In this document: one piece after another, positions 27,410-34,680 of the stretch
Layout: every line of letters begins with the position of its first letter
Numbering within the stretch: position 1 is the stretch's first letter
Source of the DNA: Desulfobacterium sp.
GTDB taxonomy: Bacteria > Desulfobacterota > Desulfobacteria > Desulfobacterales > Desulfobacteraceae
DNA: 64,000 bases
NCBI GenBank assembly: GCA_030145245.1
Contig: JAQYWC010000001.1
Coordinates: 268,936-332,935, forward strand
Direction of reading: 5' to 3'
The notes under the pieces: generated by a model
Told to the model about the DNA's origin: nothing
What the model saw: the letters and a program-made list of their open reading frames with translations, nothing else
Databases searched by the model: none
Position numbers and translations under genes: made by a program

Positions 27410-28264
27410 ATGGGCCCTGTGGATGACCACATTCTTAATACGGAGATGACCGGATGGCGAAAATGCCTTGGCGGTCAGTGGGATCTTCTTGCGTTGTCGC
27501 GCACCAGCGGGATTTCAGCCCCCTTGTGGGTATCCCGGAATGAAAAAAATCGCCGTTACCTGGTCCATGCCTGCACCTCCACCATGGACGTGGCAGGAAG
27601 CCTGTTGAAACAGGACCTTTTTCCCCGGTGGTCCTGGATCCTGGCAGCAACCCAGACCCGGGGACGGGGCCAGCTTGGGCGTTCCTGGATCTCCCGGTCC
27701 GGGAATCTCTTTGCCACCATCCGGCTTCCCCAAAGCGCCGGAACCCTTGGGAACCTTCTGCCCTTGGCCCTGGGGGCCGTTTTGGCGGAGGTGATGGCCG
27801 GCCTGGGCCTGTCGGCTGAGGTCAAGTGGCCCAACGATATCCTGGTGGGACGGACCAAAGTGGGGGGGATTATCGTTGAGGAGCGGGGCGGTACCCTTCT
27901 TGCCGGCATTGGCATCAATGTTGATCAAGGGCCTGAAACCGATTCTTTTTCACATTCATTTAAAATCCCGGCCGGATCGGTTCAGTCATTTGGTGTTGGC
28001 GTATCGGTTCCCGGTTTATGGATGCAGGTGGAACAGTGTATGACACGCTGTCTTCCGGCATTTATCTCTTGCCCCGGGTGTGTGGTGGAGCGGCTGGGAA
28101 CCTGTCTGGCATTCAGGGATGAACCAATTGTTGTTACAAATGCGGGTGCCGGGGACGGACCTGCAACACTGGTAGGTATCTCAACCTCGGGGGGACTGAT
28201 TCTCAGAACCGCCCGGGGGGAACAGATTATTAACCGGGGGCAGATTATACCCCCGGTGCTTTAG
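27410..28264 (+). CDS. birA: Biotin--[biotin carboxyl carrier protein] ligase
   Basis: A 284-residue enzyme that activates biotin with ATP and attaches it to a lysine of carrier domains. The catalytic loop reads TRGRGQLGRSWISRSGNLFA (family GRGRxGRxW), followed by AEVKWPNDILVGRTKVGGII and AGIGINVD, all typical. A C-terminal SH3-like segment (FRDEPIVVTNAG; GLILRTARGEQII) completes it. The ~55 residues before the catalytic domain do not look like the winged-helix repressor domain of class II BirA, so it probably only ligates. The start is uncertain (ATG 27410 or 27446; neither has a good ribosome-binding site). The next gene, 16 bases on, encodes a biotin-dependent carboxylase, its likely substrate. 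Confidence 0.88.
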   Translation: MGPVDDHILNTEMTGWRKCLGGQWDLLALSRTSGISAPLWVSRNEKNRRYLVHACTSTMDVAGSLLKQDLFPRWSWILAATQTRGRGQLGRSWISRSGNLFATIRLPQSAGTLGNLLPLALGAVLAEVMAGLGLSAEVKWPNDILVGRTKVGGIIVEERGGTLLAGIGINVDQGPETDSFSHSFKIPAGSVQSFGVGVSVPGLWMQVEQCMTRCLPAFISCPGCVVERLGTCLAFRDEPIVVTNAGAGDGPATLVGISTSGGLILRTARGEQIINRGQIIPPVL

Positions 28265-28280
28265 GACAAAAAGGAGCAGG

Positions 28281-31200
28281 ATGATGAAAGCGTTTGAAGA
28301 GATCGTACAAGAGATCAACGGCAAAAAAATACTGGTTGCCAACCGTGGTATTACTGCCAGGCGCATCATGCGCTCCATCCGGGAAGTCCTTGGGGCTGTC
28401 CCGGTGCTGACTGTGACCGATGTGGACAAGACAGCTCCTTTTACTTCCGGTGCCCAGGAGTTTATCATGCTGGGGGAAAATCCCTCCGCCTACCTGGAGA
28501 TCGACCGTATTCTGGAGATGGCCAAGGCCCGGGGGGTTGCCGCCATCCATCCGGGATGGGGGTTTGCATCGGAAGATTCCAGCTTCCCTGAAAAGTGCAA
28601 GGAGGCGGGGATTCTTTTTATCGGCCCCCCCACAGAGCCCATGGAGCTTCTGGGAAACAAGGTGCGGGTCAGGGAACTGGCCACACGGATCGGGGTGCCT
28701 GTGGTGCCCGGTTCCACCGGGGCTGTGGAGCTGGATGAGGCCAGACAGATTGCCACGGATATGGGATTGCCGGTGATGCTCAAGGCCGAAGGCGGGGGCG
28801 GCGGGCGCGGGATTTACGAGGTGTATGACATGGAGCAGCTGGAATCCGCCTTTTCCAAGGCATCGGTGCTGGCCCAGGCCTCTTTTGGCAACCCCAGGAT
28901 CTATGTGGAAAAACTGCTGACCTCGGTGCGGCACATTGAGATCCAGGTCATCGCCGACCAGCACGGCAACGTGTTTGCATTTGACGAGCGGGACTGCACG
29001 GTCCAGCGGAACCACCAGAAACTGGTGGAGATCACCCCCTCACCCTGGCCCCTGATGACAGAGGAGCTGCGGCAGACCCTGAAAGGCTATGCCCGGGACC
29101 TGGTCCGGGAAGTGGGGTACTACTCCCTGGCCACGGTGGAGTTCCTGGTGGATGCCGATGGCAACCCCTTCCTCATCGAAGTCAATACCCGTCTCCAGGT
29201 GGAGCACGGCATCACCGAATGCCGCTACGGCATCGACCTGGTGGAGGAGCAGATTGCCGTGGCGTTCGGTTCCCGCCTTAGGTTCACTGAAGCTGCCACC
29301 CGGCCGGTTTCCAAGGTTATCCAGGTGCGGGTCAACTGTGAGGATCCCAGGAACGGATTTGCTCCCAATGCCGGTCACATTGCCCGCTACATCTCCCCGG
29401 GCGGTCCCGGGGTACGGGTCGATTCCTGCGTTTCCGGCGGATATACCTTCCCCTCCAACTATGATTCCGCCGCATCCCTTCTCATCGCCCATGGCGAAAA
29501 CTGGGAAAAGACCCTGGCGGTGATGGAGCGGGCCCTCAAGGAGTATATCATCGGCGGGCTCAAGACCACCATTCCCTTTCACCAGAAGATCATCGCCCAT
29601 CCCGTGTTCCAGTCCGGGCTCTATGATACCCGGTTTGTGGAAAAAACACCGGAGCTCATTCTCTACCGGGATTCCGAGCCCGAGAGCCTCAGGCTCAGCC
29701 GCCTGGTTGCTGAGATCTCAGCCCTGGGTTACAACCCCCATGTCCAGCTGGGAGAATACCGGGGCAGGCAGGACAAGCGTATGGACGTCTTTGATCCGGT
29801 TCTGCCGGAACTGCCCGCGGCTGCGGCCCCATCCATCTATCCCAGATGGGACCGGACCGGCCTCATGGACGCGGTCAGGGATGCCCGTCATGTGCATATT
29901 GCAGACACAACTCCCAGGGACATCACCCAGTCCAACAGCGGGAACCGGTTCCGCCTGGCCGAGGATATCCTGACAGGCCCCTACCTGGACCGCTGCGGGT
30001 TCTTCTCCATTGAAAATGGGGGCGGGGCCCATTTCCACGTGGCCATGATGGCCAACATGACCTATCCGTTCAACGAGGCTCGGCTCTGGAACACCTTTGC
30101 CCCGGCTACCCCCAAGCAGATCCTGGTGCGCTCCACAAACCTTTTGGGCTACAAACCCCAGCCCAAAAAACTGATGCACCTCACCGGCGAGATGATTTGC
30201 GAGCATTACGACATTGTCCGGTGCTTTGATTTTCTAAACCATGTGGAGAACATGCGCCCCTTTGCCGAAGTGGTGCTGGCTTCCAATCGCAACACCTTTC
30301 AGCCGGCTATCTCGCTCTCCTGGGCCAAGGGGTTTGATGTGAACCATTACCTGGGTGTGGCCCAGGAGATGGTGAACCTTGTGGCCGACGTGGCCGGGGT
30401 GTCTGAAAAGGCCGCCACCCGGCTCTTTATCCTGGGGCTCAAGGACATGGCCGGGGTGTGCCCGCCCAGGTTCATCAAACACCTGGTGTCTGAACTGAGG
30501 AAACGCTATCCCGATCTCATCCTTCATTACCACCGCCACTGCACCGACGGCCTGTTTGTCCCTGCCGTGGGCGCCGCCGCCAAAGCCGGGGCCCACATTG
30601 TGGACACGGGCATCGGGGCTGCAGTCCGGTGGTATGGCCAGGGGGATGTGCTTTCCACAGCCGCGTATATGGAGGAGGAACTGGATCTTTCGACCCGGAT
30701 CGACAAGGCGTCGATCCAGACCTGTAATTTTGTGTTCAAGCAGATCATGCCCTATTATGACCGGTATACGGCTCCCTATTTCCAGGGCGTGGACCATGGC
30801 GTTGTCCAGCACGGCATGCCCGGCGGGGCCACCTCATCCTCCCAGGAGGGGGCCATGAAGCAGGGGTATATTCACCTGCTGCCCCAGATGTTGCAGTTCC
30901 TGGCCGGCACCCGCCGGATTGTCCGGTACCATGATGTGACCCCGGGCTCCCAGATCACCTGGAACACGGCATTCCTGGCCGTCACCTCCGCCTGGAAGCG
31001 GGGAGGGGAGGAAGAGGTGAAACACCTGCTCTGGATCCTGGATACCGTGGTCAACACCCCGGAGGCGGAACTGTCGGATGAGCTGAAAACCGACCGGCTC
31101 CTGCTCTACAGGGACAGCAACGACGCGTTCAGGGATCTGCTCCTGGGCAGGTTCGGCAAACTGCCCCTGGGATTTCCCCGGGACTGGGTCTATGCCTCCG

Positions 31201-31967
31201 CCTTTGGCGAGACCTATCAGGAAGCCCTTGGGAGCCGCACCGAGGCCTCTCCACTGGAGTTCCTTGAACCGGTGGATATTGAGGCGGAAAAATCCAGCCT
31301 GGAACAGAAGATCAGCCGGACCCCCACGGACGATGAGGTGGTGATGTATCTCAACCACCCGGGAGATGCCCTCAAGACCATCTCTTTCCGCCAGGAGTTC
31401 GGCAATCCCAACTGGCTGCCCCTGGATGTCTGGTTTGAGGGACTGGTTCCGGACCGGGAACTTTTTTTCAAGGACACCGAAGGAAAACCCCACGCCATGA
31501 AGATCCTGGGGATTGGGAATGCAGACAGCCAGGGCATGAGCGAGATCCGTTACACCCTGAACGGAGAAGCGTTAACCCATACGGTCAAGGTGGCCGAACC
31601 CACAGGGGCCGGGGCCGGCACCCTGGAAATGGCAGACAGGAACGACCCCTGCCAGGTGGCCGCTCCCAGCGCCGGCGATCTCTGGATCATGTACGTGAAA
31701 CCCGGGGATATTGTCAGCAAGGGCGAAGAGCTGTTCAACATCACCATCATGAAACAGGAAAAGGCCGTGCTCTCTCCCATGGACGGCATGGTGGAACGGG
31801 TGGTCAAGGTGGCAGATTACAAGCACGACAAAACCATGGTCCCGGTCCTGGAGGGTGAACTCCTGGTGGTGCTGGGTCCCATCCCCAAACGATGCACCTC
31901 CTGCCAGGCCCCCATCAAGGATGAAACCTTCAAGTTCTGTCCCGCATGCGGTAACGCCTCTGCCTGA
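28281..31967 (+). CDS. Pyruvate-carboxylase-like biotin enzyme with C-terminal zinc ribbon
   Basis: A 1228-residue three-part enzyme. Residues ~15-470 are a biotin carboxylase (KAEGGGGGRGIYEV ATP loop; HIEIQVIADQHGN; FDERDCTVQRNHQKLVE; FLIEVNTRLQVEHG). Residues ~540-990 are a carboxyltransferase (DTTPRDITQSNSGNR; GLKDMAG with the lysine normally carboxylated; HYHRHCTDG with the metal HxH). Residues ~1080-1205 contain a biotinyl domain with TIMKQEK, the target lysine being about 1158. The last 25 residues form a zinc ribbon (CTSC...CPAC). Compared with standard pyruvate carboxylase, the active-site DTTPRD, the HYHRH motif and IMKQ (usually AMKM) are altered, so the acceptor may not be pyruvate. 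AAGGAG precedes ATG 28281. Confidence 0.82.
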   Translation: MMKAFEEIVQEINGKKILVANRGITARRIMRSIREVLGAVPVLTVTDVDKTAPFTSGAQEFIMLGENPSAYLEIDRILEMAKARGVAAIHPGWGFASEDSSFPEKCKEAGILFIGPPTEPMELLGNKVRVRELATRIGVPVVPGSTGAVELDEARQIATDMGLPVMLKAEGGGGGRGIYEVYDMEQLESAFSKASVLAQASFGNPRIYVEKLLTSVRHIEIQVIADQHGNVFAFDERDCTVQRNHQKLVEITPSPWPLMTEELRQTLKGYARDLVREVGYYSLATVEFLVDADGNPFLIEVNTRLQVEHGITECRYGIDLVEEQIAVAFGSRLRFTEAATRPVSKVIQVRVNCEDPRNGFAPNAGHIARYISPGGPGVRVDSCVSGGYTFPSNYDSAASLLIAHGENWEKTLAVMERALKEYIIGGLKTTIPFHQKIIAHPVFQSGLYDTRFVEKTPELILYRDSEPESLRLSRLVAEISALGYNPHVQLGEYRGRQDKRMDVFDPVLPELPAAAAPSIYPRWDRTGLMDAVRDARHVHIADTTPRDITQSNSGNRFRLAEDILTGPYLDRCGFFSIENGGGAHFHVAMMANMTYPFNEARLWNTFAPATPKQILVRSTNLLGYKPQPKKLMHLTGEMICEHYDIVRCFDFLNHVENMRPFAEVVLASNRNTFQPAISLSWAKGFDVNHYLGVAQEMVNLVADVAGVSEKAATRLFILGLKDMAGVCPPRFIKHLVSELRKRYPDLILHYHRHCTDGLFVPAVGAAAKAGAHIVDTGIGAAVRWYGQGDVLSTAAYMEEELDLSTRIDKASIQTCNFVFKQIMPYYDRYTAPYFQGVDHGVVQHGMPGGATSSSQEGAMKQGYIHLLPQMLQFLAGTRRIVRYHDVTPGSQITWNTAFLAVTSAWKRGGEEEVKHLLWILDTVVNTPEAELSDELKTDRLLLYRDSNDAFRDLLLGRFGKLPLGFPRDWVYASAFGETYQEALGSRTEASPLEFLEPVDIEAEKSSLEQKISRTPTDDEVVMYLNHPGDALKTISFRQEFGNPNWLPLDVWFEGLVPDRELFFKDTEGKPHAMKILGIGNADSQGMSEIRYTLNGEALTHTVKVAEPTGAGAGTLEMADRNDPCQVAAPSAGDLWIMYVKPGDIVSKGEELFNITIMKQEKAVLSPMDGMVERVVKVADYKHDKTMVPVLEGELLVVLGPIPKRCTSCQAPIKDETFKFCPACGNASA

Positions 31968-31979
31968 GGCCGCTAAATG

Positions 31980-32011
31980 GTGCCGGCAGTATCAACCTGA
32001 TCTGCCGGCAC
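31980..32011 (+). terminator. Hairpin terminator after the carboxylase gene
   Basis: A perfect 10-base inverted repeat GTGCCGGCAG / CTGCCGGCAC around a 12-base loop, 12 bases after the carboxylase stop, followed by TTAATATGACTTTTT. The T-run is displaced, so efficiency is uncertain. It also lies just downstream of the convergent kinase gene. Confidence 0.6.
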
Positions 32012-32031
32012 TTAATATGACTTTTTACTTG

Positions 32032-32550
32032 TTAAACGCTGTGACTTGATAATTCTAAGGCCACCAACAACTCCTGAACGCTTTCGCTTACGGTTTTGCC
32101 AGCGGTGTCCAATAAAATTCGGCCAGATTCCCAAGGGTGGTATTCCCTGTTTTTGACAGCCTCCCAATCGGGGAGGATCAGACCTGCCACTGTTGATTCT
32201 CGCTGTTCGACCCTTGATTTATGCTCGTTTAAATTAGAGCAAACAATTTCAATATTAATGAAATCTGCGTTAGAATTTATTGCTACAGCTTCCCACTCTT
32301 TGCGGGTTAACGTAATGGGATTGCATGAATCGGCAATAACACATTTACCCAATTTAAGATTATCTTCAGCAATTCGATAGGATAACCGATATCCTTCTCC
32401 CCCTACTTTTAAATTACAGAGTTCCCTAAGTCCTTGCTCAATTGTATCAATTCTTAAATATGTACAATCAGTGATCTTACTCAACTCCTGAGCAATGGTT
32501 GATTTTCCCGATCCAGGTAACCCTGAGAATATATATAATGTTGGATTCAT
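32032..32550 (-). CDS. P-loop kinase of the AAA_33 / zeta-like family
   Basis: A 172-residue cytoplasmic ATP-binding protein. Walker A is GLPGSGKST at residues 10-18, followed by YLRIDTIEQGL, the acceptor-proximal acidic position, and GKCVIADSCNPIT as the Walker B-like strand. This group includes gluconate-kinase-like small-molecule kinases and zeta-toxin relatives; the substrate is not predictable. The gene is more A/T-rich than its neighbours and stands alone between convergent units, suggesting recent acquisition. No antitoxin gene is adjacent, so a toxin role is unlikely. Confidence 0.75.
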   Translation of the reverse strand: MNPTLYIFSGLPGSGKSTIAQELSKITDCTYLRIDTIEQGLRELCNLKVGGEGYRLSYRIAEDNLKLGKCVIADSCNPITLTRKEWEAVAINSNADFINIEIVCSNLNEHKSRVEQRESTVAGLILPDWEAVKNREYHPWESGRILLDTAGKTVSESVQELLVALELSSHSV

Positions 32551-32640
32551 CCTTTACCTGCCATTAGCTGAACATCCTTTGCCGAATAACCTCCATCCGC
32601 TATCAAATATGAGATGAATTGACAATCATTTAAAACAAAA

Positions 32641-32678
32641 AACGCCTTCCGGAATACCCCATGGGGCCGGAAGGCGTT
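32641..32678 (-). terminator. Rho-independent terminator of the BCCT transporter gene
   Basis: A 12-base perfect stem AACGCCTTCCGG / CCGGAAGGCGTT with an inner CCCC-AT-GGGG pairing. Read on the minus strand it ends in TTTTTTGTTTT, a good U-tract. It lies 31 bases after the transporter stop codon. Confidence 0.85.
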
Positions 32679-32708
32679 TTGTTAGTGCTTATTCAGATGT
32701 TGAAAGGC

Positions 32709-34265
32709 TTACGCTTTGTCAGCAGCAAGTTCAGTTGCAGGCTGGGTTTTCTCTTTGAGCAGTGCAATGACCAGGGAGACAATGCACAGGAACATGATAA
32801 TGATGAACGGAACCGACCCGATGATGGTGGCGGCCTTGAGTCCGTTCAGTCCGCCTGAATAGGAAAACCCGATGGTCAGGATGCCGAGGAGGGAACCCCA
32901 GACCACGGTGAGTCGGGTGCCGGCTTTTGCATCGGAAGGATCCTTGCCCTGGGTACACAGCCGTGCCATGACATAGGTGGCGGAGTCGGCCGAGGTGATC
33001 ACAAAAGAGGTGGCCAGCAGAACGCCGACAATGGACATGATTACGGTCGCGGGCATGTGTGTCAGGGTTTCATACAGGGAGAGCTCCAGGGCGACCTTGC
33101 CGATGGCGGTGCCTTCGAAAAGATCCATGTAGACGCCGGTGCCGCCGATCACTGTTGAAAAGAGGAACGAGAAAATGGGGGGGGCGATCAGGACCATGAA
33201 TACGAATTCACGGATGGTGCGACCCTTGGAGATCCGGGCGATGAATCCGCCGACAAAGGGGGCCCAGGCGATCCAGAATGCCCAGTAGAAAACGGTCCAG
33301 CCCCGGGTCCAGCCTTCGTTGTCAAACAATACCGTGGAAAAGGCGAGTGTGGGGAGGTCCCTGAGGTAGCCGCCGACCGTGACTGCGAAATTCTTGAACA
33401 GGAATGCCGTGGGACCGCACAGGAGGAAGAAGCAGAACAAGATGAGCATGAGGACGATGTTCAGGTTGGACAGGATTTTGATGCCTTTGCCGATGCCGGT
33501 GATGGCGGAGATGACAAAGCTGACCGTAATAAAGGTGACCACAATGGCAACTGCGTTGGTTGAGTTCTCAAAGCCGAACAGGTAGGAAAGACCGCCGGTC
33601 ATCTGCATGGCGCCGGTACCCAGCCCTGTGACCACGCCGAACAGGGTGGCCCATACGGCAAAGGAGTCCACGATTTTGCCGAACAGACCGTTGCAGGCCT
33701 TTTCACCGAAAATGGGAACCAGGCAGCCGGATACCAGGGAACCCCGGCCTTTACGGAAGTTGAAATATGCAAGGCAAAGCCCCACGATGGCATAGATGGC
33801 CCAGGCATGGAATCCCCAATGGAAGAAATAGATCTCCTGGGCCAGGTTGGCGGTTTCGGCTGTGCCGGCCTCTCCAATGGGGGGATTGGCCATGTGGCTC
33901 ATGGGCTCGGCAATGGACCAGAACAACAGGCCGATGCCCATACCGGCTGAGAACAGCATGGAAAACCAGCTTGTCGTGGAAAACTCCGGTTTATCGTCAT
34001 CTTTGCCGAGCTTGATTTTGCCAAAGGGGGAAAGGCCCAGGACAATGCAGAATATCAGGAATCCGGTTACCCCTAAAAGATAGGTGGACTGCATGTAATT
34101 GCAGATGCTTCCGACCATGGCGTTACTGACTTTTGCCAGGCGGTCGGGCATGAACAGTCCCATGACCACAAATGGGATGGTCAAAGCAATGGTGAGGTTA
34201 AAGACCATGGGGTCAATTTCTTTACCGAATAAACGTTTCAGCCAACTGTTGTTTTCCTGTTGCAT
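32709..34265 (-). CDS. BCCT family betaine/choline/carnitine transporter
   Basis: A 518-residue inner-membrane symporter with about 12 spans, importing quaternary-ammonium osmolytes or methylated amines. Family motifs: MGIGLLFWSIAEPMSHMANP near residue 110-130, and FYWAFWIAWAPFVGGFIARI with ISKGRTIREFV, containing the aromatic box that binds the trimethylammonium group. The N-terminal tail is short and the C-terminal tail is not long and charged, so osmosensing as in BetP is not evident. Transcription probably starts at the sigma-54 promoter at 34416-34431, about 140 bases upstream. The divergent sensor kinase and NtrC-type regulator are its likely controllers. Confidence 0.92.
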   Translation of the reverse strand: MQQENNSWLKRLFGKEIDPMVFNLTIALTIPFVVMGLFMPDRLAKVSNAMVGSICNYMQSTYLLGVTGFLIFCIVLGLSPFGKIKLGKDDDKPEFSTTSWFSMLFSAGMGIGLLFWSIAEPMSHMANPPIGEAGTAETANLAQEIYFFHWGFHAWAIYAIVGLCLAYFNFRKGRGSLVSGCLVPIFGEKACNGLFGKIVDSFAVWATLFGVVTGLGTGAMQMTGGLSYLFGFENSTNAVAIVVTFITVSFVISAITGIGKGIKILSNLNIVLMLILFCFFLLCGPTAFLFKNFAVTVGGYLRDLPTLAFSTVLFDNEGWTRGWTVFYWAFWIAWAPFVGGFIARISKGRTIREFVFMVLIAPPIFSFLFSTVIGGTGVYMDLFEGTAIGKVALELSLYETLTHMPATVIMSIVGVLLATSFVITSADSATYVMARLCTQGKDPSDAKAGTRLTVVWGSLLGILTIGFSYSGGLNGLKAATIIGSVPFIIIMFLCIVSLVIALLKEKTQPATELAADKA

Positions 34266-34415
34266 CTTACTCTCCGTTTGCGGTTAGGGTTGTTTTTTTA
34301 TATACGTCAAAGAGCCCTGCAGTGGTTCTTTGTGCAGACGTCCTCTCTTTTTGGGTTCTGGTTTAACCGGCCCGGGGCATATACTCCTGTAGCCGAATTT
34401 TCGGAATACTAGTTT

Positions 34416-34431
34416 AGCAAGCGGTGTGCCA
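34416..34431 (-). promoter_or_regulatory. Sigma-54 (RpoN) promoter for the BCCT transporter
   Basis: On the minus strand TGGCAC-ACCGC-TTGCT, a perfect match to the -24/-12 consensus TGGCAC-N5-TTGCW. The predicted transcript start is near 34405, giving a leader of about 140 bases before the transporter ATG at 34265. A sigma-54-dependent activator gene is encoded just across the intergenic region. Confidence 0.85.
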
Positions 34432-34509
34432 TTGGTGTAGTGATGTGGTATGGGTTTTAAATATCAACGGGTTATCTGTTTTGTGTTCGGGGGGGTGGGG
34501 CGGAAAAAT

Positions 34510-34544
34510 CTTAGAAATTTCTTACAAACTTAGAAAATTCTAAG
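34510..34544. promoter_or_regulatory. Paired enhancer-like repeats upstream of the sigma-54 promoter
   Basis: Two related dyad elements, CTTAGAAATTTCTTAC (34510-34525) and CTTAGAAAATTCTAAG (34529-34544), start 19 bases apart. They lie about 95-125 bases upstream of the -12 element, the normal distance for binding sites of NtrC-type activators. The second has perfect 7-base arms around AA. Role inferred. Confidence 0.6.
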
Positions 34545-34680
34545 ATTTCAGCGTTGGGTTTGCAGGGGGGAGGAGTGGCCCCGGCAGTATTTGCACAAGT
34601 GTATAAATTTAAAGCGGTTTGTGGTATAAACCTTGGTTCGTCTATACCGTTGGGGTGCAGATTTAAGAAAAAAGGTGAAA

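Noticed and set aside
32032..32550. Zeta-type toxin of a toxin-antitoxin pair.
   Set aside because: The Walker A fits, but there is no adjacent antitoxin and the rest fits generic small-molecule kinases equally well.
34560..34590. A plus-strand sigma-54 promoter (TGGCCCCGGCAGTATTTGCA) for the sensor kinase.
   Set aside because: The spacing between the GG and GC elements is wrong by several bases.
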